Under the pieces are notes generated by a model. It was not told the DNA's origin and did not search any database. It saw nothing but the letters and a program-made list of their open reading frames with translations. Below, in pieces: positions 8,980-17,039 of a stretch of DNA of 64,000 nucleotides (its first letter is position 1; the number at the start of each line of letters is the position of its first letter). The DNA lies in assembly GCA_963972195.1 (NCBI GenBank), contig CAXATH010000001.1:124001-188000 (forward strand), read 5' to 3'. This stretch comes from Litorimonas sp963972195 (lineage in GTDB: Bacteria > Pseudomonadota > Alphaproteobacteria > Caulobacterales > Maricaulaceae). The position numbers and the translations under genes were made by a program.

Positions 8980-9708
8980 TTAACGATCCAAGCAATGTCC
9001 CTCTGGCATAATCAGCTTCTGCCCGGGCTTGAGCGTATTGGGATCGGAGAGACCGTTTTTATCGGCCAATGCCCCAACCTTCACGCAACTACGTTTCGAA
9101 ATACTGTATAGAGTATCTTTAGGCAACACGGCATATATTGTGTCCGTTGCGACCGTAGCTGGCAGCACGACCCGCTTTAACTTCACATCTTTAGTCTCAA
9201 GCTGATTCTCTGCAACAATTGTTTCCGCGATCGCACTCGCCTGGGTCAGCTCCGCTGATTTTGCTGGAATTGACAAGGACTGTCCAATTTCGATCCTGTT
9301 ACCCGAGACGCCGTTCACGTTCTGAATAGCCTCAACTTCCACGTCGTAGCGTTTGGATAAGTTGTAAAGCGTGTCACCCTTTTTCACCACATGGGTCAGG
9401 GTTTCAGTAGAATTTGCCGGAACTTTCTGAGCAGGAATAGTTTTAGTGGCGGGTATTCCAGACGATGTATTGCGTCCACCGTCCTGATAACTTCTGACCC
9501 GGTAAGCTTCCTCTATCACGCGTTCTAATTGTGCATCGGACGTCTGGGTTCCCGCTTTCACCGTTTCGGCACTGGCCGTAGCTGCGCCTACGTCGCCATA
9601 TATACGGGGCTTAAAGCGGTCCGACTGCGCCGCGCTATCTTGCGCCGATGCAGCCGTCGCCGTGAAGAGTATGGCCGCGGATGTCACGGAAAAGAGAATT
9701 TTACGCAT
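8980..9708 (-). CDS. Exported protein with two LysM domains (NlpD-like without peptidase domain)
   Basis: A 242-residue protein with a signal peptide cleaved after about residue 22 (TAASAQD). A linker of low complexity is followed by two peptidoglycan-binding LysM repeats at about residues 105-149 and 190-235. Two cysteines near the C-terminus (208 and 239) could form a disulfide. Many relatives of this gene occupy the slot between tatC/surE/pcm and yajC and encode NlpD-type lipoproteins with a C-terminal M23 peptidase domain. Here the peptidase domain is absent and the N-terminus has no lipobox cysteine. It is likely a periplasmic wall-binding protein that helps to place or regulate other wall enzymes. 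Confidence 0.85.
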   Translation of the reverse strand: MRKILFSVTSAAILFTATAASAQDSAAQSDRFKPRIYGDVGAATASAETVKAGTQTSDAQLERVIEEAYRVRSYQDGGRNTSSGIPATKTIPAQKVPANSTETLTHVVKKGDTLYNLSKRYDVEVEAIQNVNGVSGNRIEIGQSLSIPAKSAELTQASAIAETIVAENQLETKDVKLKRVVLPATVATDTIYAVLPKDTLYSISKRSCVKVGALADKNGLSDPNTLKPGQKLIMPEGHCLDR

Positions 9709-9813
9709 GGGCTTATCCTATGAAAAGCATATCTATTCAGTGCCTTATGAGGAAACAGGGTTAAGAAATCGTTTTCAAAACTTAAATCATTTATAATTCA
9801 AGTTGTGAAGCCG

Positions 9814-10641
9814 TTAACTCTCCACCTCCTCGTCCTCGAGTTTCTTTTCAAGAAGCCTAACGGAGAGAATCGAGATTTCATACAGCGTGTATATAGCCAG
9901 GCCGAGAACGATCTGAGTGATCGGATCAGGCGGCGTCACAAAGGCAGCGAAAACAGCTATGCCAAAAAGGGCATATTTACGGGCTGATTTGAGCTGTCTT
10001 GAGTTCACGATCCCAACTCTGCCCAAGAGAGATAGAATTACGGGAAGTTGAAAGGACAGGCCAAATGCCAAAAACAAGGTCATTGCCAGACTTAAATAAT
10101 CGCTGATCTTTGTCATCAGATCAATGCGTTGCCCCTCTCCTATCGCTTGCTGGTTCAAAGCAAATTCCATCACGTAAGGAAAAACAAAATAGAATACGAG
10201 AGACGCCCCTAGAACAAAAAGCAAAGGAGACAAAACCAGATAGGGTAGAAACGCCCCCTTTTCATTCCTGTAAAGTCCGGGCGCTATAAAGCGGTATATT
10301 TGATAAGCAAAAACCGGAAAGGCCAGAATAATGCCGCCAAACAACGCGATTTTGAGTTTGACGAAAAACGTTTCAAGCGGATGGGTTGCAATCAAGCCCA
10401 GATCAATTTCGGGAAAACCCGACTTTGACTGGGCAGCGTTATATTTGACCATAGCCCGCTCAAACGGCCACATTAGTCCTTGGATGATATGCCGTAAAAA
10501 CGGAATGCAAACGACACAGCCGACAATTAGAGCCAGCACGCATCGGATGAGCCGCGAACGCAGCTCCAACAAATGATCCATCAGCGGCGCTCGGCTGGCA
10601 TCCACTTCATCGTCGGACTCAATTGCCTTCGTCTCGCTCAC
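9814..10641 (-). CDS. tatC: Sec-independent protein translocase subunit TatC
   Basis: TatC is the core receptor of the twin-arginine pathway, which exports folded proteins. The 275-residue protein has the conserved N-terminal signature MDHLLELRSRL near residue 21 and six membrane helices. The conserved FYFVFPYVMEF lies in the third or fourth helix region, and the acidic cytoplasmic C-terminus is EKKLEDEEVES. Its ATG overlaps the TGA of tatB. Tat substrates are encoded in this same window: the GMC small subunit and the 44.5 kb TIM-barrel protein both carry twin-arginine signals. Confidence 0.97.
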   Translation of the reverse strand: MSETKAIESDDEVDASRAPLMDHLLELRSRLIRCVLALIVGCVVCIPFLRHIIQGLMWPFERAMVKYNAAQSKSGFPEIDLGLIATHPLETFFVKLKIALFGGIILAFPVFAYQIYRFIAPGLYRNEKGAFLPYLVLSPLLFVLGASLVFYFVFPYVMEFALNQQAIGEGQRIDLMTKISDYLSLAMTLFLAFGLSFQLPVILSLLGRVGIVNSRQLKSARKYALFGIAVFAAFVTPPDPITQIVLGLAIYTLYEISILSVRLLEKKLEDEEVES

Positions 10642-11033
10642 TCGGACGACTCCGGCGATGTATCCGGGAGAGGGTCTTCGGATTTGGCGTTATCTTGCGC
10701 TTTCGGGGTCGTTTTAGGGTTTGATTTTGGCTTCATCTCGGTCGAATTGCGCAGGTCGCGGTCAAGCGCCCTCATTTCCCCTTCCAGATCACCTGTGAGA
10801 GATTTTACAGAACCCATCTTTTTGAGGTCTTCCAGCTCTTTTCGCATTTCTGCGATTTCGTCCTCGGCGCCCATTTCTTCAAAAGCGTCTTTAAACTCTT
10901 GGCCTAACCCTCTGATTTTCGCCATTATGTTCCCAAAACTCCTCATAAGTTTCGGCAGGTCTTTGGGTCCGACTACAATAATAGCCAGAAGCGCCAGCAC
11001 AATCATTTCTGCGAAACCAAGCTGCGGAAGCAT
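10638..11033 (-). CDS. tatB: Sec-independent protein translocase subunit TatB
   Basis: A 131-residue protein with the short N-terminal membrane helix and hinge typical of TatB (MLPQLGFAEMIVLALLAIIV, then VGPKDLPKLMRSFG). A charged amphipathic helix and a disordered acidic/basic tail follow. TatB joins TatC in the signal-peptide-binding complex. The 'GPKDLP' hinge separates it from TatA. The gene ends inside the start of tatC (ATGA). Confidence 0.96.
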   Translation of the reverse strand: MLPQLGFAEMIVLALLAIIVVGPKDLPKLMRSFGNIMAKIRGLGQEFKDAFEEMGAEDEIAEMRKELEDLKKMGSVKSLTGDLEGEMRALDRDLRNSTEMKPKSNPKTTPKAQDNAKSEDPLPDTSPESSE

Positions 11034-11092
11034 GGGGAAGCCCCTATAGGTTCAGGCCCTTGCGCCCGGTAAAAGCCGGCCGGGCCGCGGAA

Positions 11093-11302
11093 TTATTTAG
11101 ACGTTTTTTCTTTTTTCGGGGTGACGTTGATGGCGTCTTCCGAAGCGTCTTTTTCTTCCTCTGAACTGTCTTTCAGACCTTTTTTAAAGCTGGTGATACC
11201 CTTGCCCATATCTCCCATGATGGAGCTAATCTTGCCGCGCCCGCCAAAAACAAGCACTGCAATTACAAGAATTATCAAAATCTGCCAGGGACCGAGAGCC
11301 AT
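11093..11302 (-). CDS. tatA: Sec-independent protein translocase subunit TatA
   Basis: A 69-residue pore-forming Tat subunit. It has a membrane helix (residues 5-20), the FGGRGKISSIMGDMGKGI hinge and amphipathic helix, then an acidic tail. TatA oligomers open the path for folded substrates once TatBC has bound the signal. A 59-base gap that includes a GC-rich stretch separates it from tatB. Such a gap could hold an element that raises tatA over tatB, but no clear hairpin was resolved. Confidence 0.96.
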   Translation of the reverse strand: MALGPWQILIILVIAVLVFGGRGKISSIMGDMGKGITSFKKGLKDSSEEEKDASEDAINVTPKKEKTSK

Positions 11303-11400
11303 ACCATATCCTTTATTTGAGCTTTAGCTTAACGCTCTGCGAGGTTTGGCGCAACAAAGGGAATCTGTAATTCAAACAAAAAAGCGTTAAAGTCTTTGGT

Positions 11401-12150
11401 CTAATCGTCATCATCTTCAAGGAAGTCTTCAAAGAAATTAGGGTCTTCGGTTTCCATCTCAAGCGGGTCTTCGTCCGTATCGATATCATCCATCATTTTG
11501 GGCTCCGGCATCTCAAAATCCTTCGGTAAACGAGGGTCAAGAAGCCCGGCTGATTTAAGGTCATCCCGCCCAGGCAAATCCGTAATTGTCTCAAGATTAA
11601 AGTGAGCCAGAAACTCGTCAGTCGTGCCATAGGTGACGGGGCGCCCCGGCGTGCGGCGGCGTCCGCGCAATCTGACCCAACTCAGTTCCATTAGAACATC
11701 AAGAGTGCCCTTACTGACGGCCACGCCTCTGACGTCTTCGATTTCGGCGCGTGTTACGGGCTGATGATAGGCAATAATCGCCAGCGTTTCGAGCGCGGCG
11801 TTAGAGAGTTTCCGAGGCGCTTCTTTTACGTCTGTCAAATGATGTTCAAGATCGGGCGCGGTTTGAAAACGCCATTTATCGGCCACCCGAACCAAATGAA
11901 TGCCGCGGCCGGCATAATCTCGTGTCAGACGGGCGAGCAAAGCGCCGACATCGGCGTCTTCCGGCATTCGATCTCTAAGAGTTTGCGTATCAATGGGCTC
12001 TACTGCTGCAAACAACAGCGCTTCCAGCAACCGTAGATTCGCTTCAATCGTCTCAATATTATGGGGCGTCTTCAAGCGGTCGCTTATTTGGACAATGCCG
12101 CTTTCAATGCCGTCTTTGGCATTTTCCACTCTATCGGATGAATTTGACAT
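11401..12150 (-). CDS. scpB: Segregation and condensation protein B
   Basis: ScpB forms the kleisin-associated dimer of the SMC-ScpAB condensin that organises and separates chromosomes. The 249-residue protein holds the paired winged-helix region (about residues 38-195), with the family stretches LEALLFAAVEPID, TLAIIAYHQPVTRAEIEDVRG and GRPVTYGTTDEFLAHF. The last 50 residues are a very acidic tail. The start codon overlaps the scpA stop (ATGA), so the two are translationally coupled. Confidence 0.96.
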   Translation of the reverse strand: MSNSSDRVENAKDGIESGIVQISDRLKTPHNIETIEANLRLLEALLFAAVEPIDTQTLRDRMPEDADVGALLARLTRDYAGRGIHLVRVADKWRFQTAPDLEHHLTDVKEAPRKLSNAALETLAIIAYHQPVTRAEIEDVRGVAVSKGTLDVLMELSWVRLRGRRRTPGRPVTYGTTDEFLAHFNLETITDLPGRDDLKSAGLLDPRLPKDFEMPEPKMMDDIDTDEDPLEMETEDPNFFEDFLEDDDD

Positions 12151-12971
12151 CAGGACCGCTCTCCCTGTCTGGAACGAACAAAAATAGGCTTAAAGACTCC
12201 GGATTGACGAAGCTCGATATCGCCCTCTTTCGCAAGTTCCAAGCTTGCAAGAAGAGAGCTGGCTTTGATAGAAGCCGTTGGCACCTCTACATCAAGTTCC
12301 GTAACTTGAGGTAAAAGCCCTTCCAAAGCGGTCCACTCATCCAGAGACGCTCCGGAATTTTGCAAGGCACGGCGCAATCTTTCTCTGGCGGCCTCCAGAC
12401 TCAGAACTTTTGGCTTCGGTAGAGTATGATTTTTGAAAGCAGATCGTGAACGAGATGTCCCATAAGCCTGCAGCAGATCAAATATTTCCGCCTCATAGAG
12501 CGGAGCTGTTCGGGACCGAAGGCCCTCTGGCATGCCGCGCTTATGAACGCTTTGGCCCATTTGAGGAAGTCGAAACAAACCTTCGGCAGCCGCCCGCATC
12601 GCTGCAAGTCGTTCCAGACGGAACGCGAAATGCGCGGCCATCTCCTCGGCTTCCATGGTGACTTCGCCCTGATCATCCTTGGGCAAGATGAGTTTGGATT
12701 TCAAATAAGCCAGCCACGCCGCCATCACCAGATAATCAGCCGCCAGTTCAATCCGAAGGTGTTGAGCCGATTTGATAAAGGCAATATATTGTTCCGCAAG
12801 TTCCAGAATCGACAGACGGGCGAGATCGACTTTTTGCTTTCGGGCGAGCTCCAATAGAAGGTGCAAGGGACCTTCGTAACCGTCAATGTCGAGGATGAGG
12901 CCCTCCCCTTCGTCAGACGCATCGGTCGCGGCTTCGAAGTCCAGGTCTTCCTGAAAGTCCTCGGCTGTCAT
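12150..12971 (-). CDS. scpA: Segregation and condensation protein A (kleisin)
   Basis: ScpA is the kleisin that bridges the SMC heads. The 273-residue protein has the N-terminal kleisin signature DIDGYEGPLHLLLELARKQ at about residues 29-47, the helical SMC-neck-binding part (LAEQYIAFIKSAQHLRIELA), a middle linker and a C-terminal winged-helix region. The gene is coupled to scpB downstream and to nagZ upstream (its ATG overlaps the nagZ TGA). The nagZ-scpA-scpB order is common in alphaproteobacteria. Confidence 0.96.
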   Translation of the reverse strand: MTAEDFQEDLDFEAATDASDEGEGLILDIDGYEGPLHLLLELARKQKVDLARLSILELAEQYIAFIKSAQHLRIELAADYLVMAAWLAYLKSKLILPKDDQGEVTMEAEEMAAHFAFRLERLAAMRAAAEGLFRLPQMGQSVHKRGMPEGLRSRTAPLYEAEIFDLLQAYGTSRSRSAFKNHTLPKPKVLSLEAARERLRRALQNSGASLDEWTALEGLLPQVTELDVEVPTASIKASSLLASLELAKEGDIELRQSGVFKPIFVRSRQGERS

Positions 12972-13978
12972 GACAAGTGGCCCATTAGCTCAGCGAATTC
13001 GGCTTCAGCAGACTTCCGGTCAAATTTTCTGAGGGAGTTTGTGCAATTTTCTGCAATTTTCGCGCGGCGGTAGCTGACCCCCTCAAGCGCCGCGGCGCCT
13101 TTGACAACCTGAACCATATCTTTCATTTTGCCGGAACATTGCAGGGCGATATCGCATCCCGCATCTAGGGCGCGTTCCGTTTTTCGGGTCAGAGTTCCGC
13201 TCAACGCTTTCATATCCAGATCGTCACTCATTACCAATCCATCAAACCCGATAGCGTCGCGAATAAGGTCTTTCATAGCCTTTCTCGAAACAGTGACAGC
13301 CTTTTTGGAGTGGTCGAGATAAACAGCATGCGCCGTCATGGCCATAGGCGCATCTCGAAACGCCTGAAAAGGCACGAAATCACTGCTCTTAAGGGTAGAT
13401 TGATCAGTCGAAATTTTTGGCAGAGCCTTGTGGCTATCTACTTCTGCGCGGCCATGGCCGGGTATATGCTTGATGACCGGCGCCACCCCGCCCATCATAA
13501 GTCCGGCCATGCAGCTATGGGCCATATCTATGATAGGGTCTATACGGGTTGAAAAAGCACGGTCGGATATAATCGGGTCTGCTCCGGGCTGCGGCAAATC
13601 CAATACAGGCGCACAATCCGCCGTAATTCCCAATTGACGCAGATCGTCTGCAATCAAGCGGTAAGCCAGGAAGGCGGATCGTCGCCCTTTTGCCGGTTCA
13701 ATGTCGTAAAGGTTTCCGAATTTTGAAGCCGGCGGATATGCTGGCCAGTGTGGCGGACGCAAGCGCTGCACCCGGCCGCCCTCTTGATCTATAAATATAA
13801 GACAGTCCCGACCGACGCTTTCGCGCAACTGGGCACAAAGTTTTTGAACCTGTTTTGGCGTTTCAATATTTCGGGAAAACAGAATAAAGGCCCAAGGGTC
13901 GGCGTCCCTAAAAAATACACGTTCACTTTCGGTCAGTGACGGACCGGATAGACCGAGAATGACGGAAAGAGGGTTCAT
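12968..13978 (-). CDS. nagZ: Beta-N-acetylhexosaminidase (glycoside hydrolase family 3)
   Basis: NagZ removes N-acetylglucosamine from recycled anhydro-muropeptides in the cytosol, a step in wall recycling that also affects AmpC induction in some species. The 336-residue protein is a single-domain GH3 enzyme. It has FIDQEGGRVQRL at 63-73, the mobile loop KHIPGHGRAEVDSH at 170-183 carrying the acid/base His, and the nucleophile region VMSDDLDMKAL with Asp252 as likely nucleophile. No signal peptide, as expected. It begins one base after the stop of the SPOR-domain gene. Confidence 0.95.
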   Translation of the reverse strand: MNPLSVILGLSGPSLTESERVFFRDADPWAFILFSRNIETPKQVQKLCAQLRESVGRDCLIFIDQEGGRVQRLRPPHWPAYPPASKFGNLYDIEPAKGRRSAFLAYRLIADDLRQLGITADCAPVLDLPQPGADPIISDRAFSTRIDPIIDMAHSCMAGLMMGGVAPVIKHIPGHGRAEVDSHKALPKISTDQSTLKSSDFVPFQAFRDAPMAMTAHAVYLDHSKKAVTVSRKAMKDLIRDAIGFDGLVMSDDLDMKALSGTLTRKTERALDAGCDIALQCSGKMKDMVQVVKGAAALEGVSYRRAKIAENCTNSLRKFDRKSAEAEFAELMGHLS

Positions 13979-13979
13979 T

Positions 13980-14747
13980 TTATTTGGTTGTCACGAAGCA
14001 GGCTTGTCCAGATCCTTTGAAGGAATTGCAAAGTGAGTTTGCGGCAGATTTGTCTGCCAATCCAGCGACCCGTGTTCGGTAGTAAATCCCCTTCTCGTCC
14101 AGATTGACGCGCTTGATATCGACATAAACGCCGCTCGGAAGAAGCGATGCAAAGCGTTGTTCCAAATCATTCCAGACTTTCTGGGCATCTGCTTCTGAAC
14201 GGACAGAAGCCACCTGAACAACGAACTCGCTTCCACCTGTTCGGGGTTGAGAGGCGACAGGGGCTGGCTCAGAAACCACAGGGGTTTCAGCCTGCGTCTC
14301 TTTTTCGTTCGAACTCGTCTCCGAGGCGTTGGAAGGCGGTTCCAACTGAATATTCGCACCACTCGGCGGGTTTTGTGCAGGTTGGTTTTTAGGAAGTGTG
14401 ATCGGAACTTCGGGTGACTGCGTATCTGTCACAGTTTCTTTAGGAGGCTGACCATTCATGACGTCAAAAACGCCCCGATCTTGATCCGGGGCTTGAAGGC
14501 CTTCCTGATCTTCGGGAGTAACTTTAAAAGGCGTGTTCTCGGCTGTAATCAATGGCGGGGCGTCGCGGTCACGTGTCCCGGGTTGATAAAATTTGAGAAG
14601 CAAAAAGGCGATTGCCAGCAAGACAACAGTGCCAATTATAAGCTTTATCAAGCCCTGACGTCCGGAACTGTCCCTCACGTCAAACGGCGTAAGGGTTTCA
14701 TCCTCTGTCATCATGTCAGCGGAAAACTGATCTTTATTTGATGTCAT
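13980..14747 (-). CDS. SPOR-domain membrane protein
   Basis: A 255-residue bitopic inner-membrane protein. It has a short cytoplasmic part, one helix near residues 32-48 (VVLLAIAFLLLKF), a long Pro/Glu/Gln-rich periplasmic linker and a C-terminal SPOR domain (about residues 173-253; motif FVVQVASVRSEADAQKVW). SPOR domains bind glycan strands stripped of peptides, usually at the division site, so a division or wall-remodelling role is likely. The start at 14747 is preferred over an earlier in-frame codon because GGAAGGGA lies five to six bases upstream. It lies directly before nagZ. Confidence 0.9.
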   Translation of the reverse strand: MTSNKDQFSADMMTEDETLTPFDVRDSSGRQGLIKLIIGTVVLLAIAFLLLKFYQPGTRDRDAPPLITAENTPFKVTPEDQEGLQAPDQDRGVFDVMNGQPPKETVTDTQSPEVPITLPKNQPAQNPPSGANIQLEPPSNASETSSNEKETQAETPVVSEPAPVASQPRTGGSEFVVQVASVRSEADAQKVWNDLEQRFASLLPSGVYVDIKRVNLDEKGIYYRTRVAGLADKSAANSLCNSFKGSGQACFVTTK

Positions 14748-14794
14748 TTTGGTCCCTTCCCCGTTCCTAACCGGCTCTATCCGAATCATATGGA

Positions 14795-14814
14795 GGCCCA
14801 TTGGAGCTTGGGCC
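14795..14814. other. Short inverted repeat between gor and the SPOR gene
   Basis: GGCCCA and TGGGCC are separated by eight bases in the 143-base gap between gor and the SPOR-domain gene. There is no T-run on either side, so an intrinsic terminator is unlikely. It may be a weak hairpin in the leader of the SPOR-nagZ-scpAB transcript, or chance. Confidence 0.35.
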
Positions 14815-14890
14815 AGTCAGATGGCGTTTTAAAGCCGTGACTGTATAAAACTCGGTGTTAAGCCTTCGTAAAGACCATATTTGGGTCAAA

Positions 14891-16273
14891 TTATGACACG
14901 AGTGTATTTTTATTCGGCTCACGCGGTTTCATTGTGACAATTTCCTCTGCTGTCGTCGGGTGAACAGCACATGTTTTATCAAAATGTTCTTTCGTAAGAC
15001 CCCCTTTTACGCAAATCCCTAGGGCTTGAATAATTTCAGGGCTATCATCTCCCAAAATATGGATGCCCACCACAGTCTCTTTTTCTCCGGTGGTGATCAA
15101 CTTCATGAATACACGCTGTGGTTTTTCAGCCAAAACATTTTTCATGGTTCTGAAGTGACAGGAATAAATCGTCACGTCGTCGCCGTGTTTTTCCCGGGCT
15201 TCGGGCTCTGTTAAGCCGACTACCCCGATAGGAGGACGCGTGAATACTGCGCTTGGAACATTGGTATGGTCATAAGCGGTTTTATTCTTGTTAAAAACTG
15301 TGTCTATGAAGGCCATTCCTTCACGAATAGCTACAGGCGTCAGATTTACGCGGTCTGTTACGTCTCCAACCGCATAAATATTGGCTTTTGATGTTTTTGA
15401 ATATTTATCGACCTTAACCGCGCCATTTTCTGCGACTTCAACACCGGCATTTTCAAGGCCGAGACCATTGGTATTTGGTTTCCGGCCTGTTGCCATGAAA
15501 ACCAAATCCGTGCCGATTTTGGAGCCATCATCGAAAGTCACGATAAAGCCACCTCCGGTTTTCTTAATTCCTGTCGGGGACGCATTAAATTTAGTTGTTA
15601 TACCATTGTTTTCCTGAGCGATTCCAACCTCATCCCGAATTTCTGGGTCAAAACCTCGCAAGAGACGACCGCCGCGGTAAACCTGAGTGGTTTTGCAGCC
15701 AAGCCCCGAGTAGATGCCGGCAAATTCACAGGCAATATAACCACCGCCTATAATCAGAACCCGTTCGGGTAGCTCATCCAGAGTAAATGCATCGTCCGAC
15801 ACGATGGCGTGCTCAATTCCGGGAATTTCAGGTGCCCAGGGTCGCCCGCCTGTCGCTATCAAGATCGTCTTAGCCGTCTTTGTCTTGCCGCTTTTAACCA
15901 GTTTGATCGTGTGCTCGTCCACGAATTCGGCGCGTTCACGAAAGACCTCAGCGCCGTTTTTTTCTAATAATGTCGAGTAAATGCCTGATAAGCGAGAGAC
16001 TTCTTTCTGAATGGAATCTCTCAATGTTGGCCAATCAAAACTCACGTCGCCAACATTCCAGCCGTATTTTTGTGCGTCTTTGATAGCGCCGCCAAAGTCA
16101 GCGCCGTAAACCAGATATTTTTTCGGGACGCAGCCACGGACGACGCAGGTCCCGCCCGGAAGGCTTTCCTCTGCCACACCAACCTTTTTGCCAAGTTGGG
16201 CCGCTAGGCGTCCCGCGCGCACCCCGCCGGAACCAGCGCCAATAACAAATAAGTCAAAATCGTAGTCACTCAT
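14891..16273 (-). CDS. gor: Glutathione-disulfide reductase
   Basis: An NADPH-dependent flavoenzyme that returns oxidised glutathione to the thiol form. The 460-residue protein has the N-terminal FAD motif VIGAGSGGVRAGRLAAQLG, the redox-active disulfide in GTCVVRGCVPKK (Cys43 and Cys48), an NAD(P) motif IIGGGYIACEFAGIYSGLG, and the C-terminal dimer-interface motif CAVHPTTAEEIVTM with the catalytic His. The CVVRGCVPKK variant (Val-Arg between the cysteines) marks glutathione reductase rather than lipoamide or mercuric reductase. It lies 56 bases after rpiA on the same strand. Confidence 0.95.
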   Translation of the reverse strand: MSDYDFDLFVIGAGSGGVRAGRLAAQLGKKVGVAEESLPGGTCVVRGCVPKKYLVYGADFGGAIKDAQKYGWNVGDVSFDWPTLRDSIQKEVSRLSGIYSTLLEKNGAEVFRERAEFVDEHTIKLVKSGKTKTAKTILIATGGRPWAPEIPGIEHAIVSDDAFTLDELPERVLIIGGGYIACEFAGIYSGLGCKTTQVYRGGRLLRGFDPEIRDEVGIAQENNGITTKFNASPTGIKKTGGGFIVTFDDGSKIGTDLVFMATGRKPNTNGLGLENAGVEVAENGAVKVDKYSKTSKANIYAVGDVTDRVNLTPVAIREGMAFIDTVFNKNKTAYDHTNVPSAVFTRPPIGVVGLTEPEAREKHGDDVTIYSCHFRTMKNVLAEKPQRVFMKLITTGEKETVVGIHILGDDSPEIIQALGICVKGGLTKEHFDKTCAVHPTTAEEIVTMKPREPNKNTLVS

Positions 16274-16329
16274 AAAACATCTCTCGGAATTTTCTTTCTA
16301 GTCTTTTCAATATATAGGAAGAGACCGCC

Positions 16330-17034
16330 CTAATTTTTGGCCAATTCCATAACTTTTGCGTGATCGACCTCACCTATAATAATTGTATCTGCCAGATCGA
16401 TGAAGAGGCCATGCTCCATGACACCTGGAATGGATGAAAGCGCTTTGGCTGTCTCGAAAGGCGACGCGATATGCTCGCATTTACTGTCGAGAATCCAGTG
16501 TCCGCCGTCTGTCACTAATGGGCCGCTCCCGTCTTTTGCCTGACGAAGTACTGTCTGGGCTTCGCGGCACCCCGTCTCTTTCAAGGCTTCATAAATTTTA
16601 TCCGCAGTCAGAGTCAGCCCGAATGGATCCACCTCTATCGGTAACGGGAAGGCGCCAAGATTCTCAACCATTTTGCTCGCATCGATGATCACGACCATTT
16701 TCGCTGAAGCATGAGCAATGATCTTTTCCCGCAAAAGGCAAGCTCCGCCGCCTTTAACAAGCGAAAAGGCCGGATCGACCTCATCCGCGCCGTCAATCGT
16801 TAAATCAATCGAACGTATTTTGTCCGCTGCTATGAGAGGAACGCCCGCTTCTTCTGCACATTCCGCCGTTCGATCAGATGTTGGCACTCCCTGAACCCGT
16901 AGACCTCCCGCTACCTTTTCACCAAGCTGCTCAATGAAAATTTCAGCTGTAGACCCTGAGCCCAGCCCCAAGATCATACCATCTTCCACAAATTCAAGCG
17001 CCGCGAGGGCGGCATTTTCTTTCGCCACATTCAT
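16330..17034 (-). CDS. rpiA: Ribose-5-phosphate isomerase A
   Basis: Interconverts ribose 5-phosphate and ribulose 5-phosphate in the non-oxidative pentose phosphate pathway. The 234-residue protein has the phosphate loop GLGSGSTAEIF, the catalytic TIDGADEVD, and VKGGGACLLREKI with the catalytic Glu and Lys. The start at 17034 is five bases after the glmU stop and has AAGGA eight bases upstream. A longer in-frame reading into glmU is not supported. Confidence 0.96.
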   Translation of the reverse strand: MNVAKENAALAALEFVEDGMILGLGSGSTAEIFIEQLGEKVAGGLRVQGVPTSDRTAECAEEAGVPLIAADKIRSIDLTIDGADEVDPAFSLVKGGGACLLREKIIAHASAKMVVIIDASKMVENLGAFPLPIEVDPFGLTLTADKIYEALKETGCREAQTVLRQAKDGSGPLVTDGGHWILDSKCEHIASPFETAKALSSIPGVMEHGLFIDLADTIIIGEVDHAKVMELAKN

Positions 17035-17039
17035 GCGGA

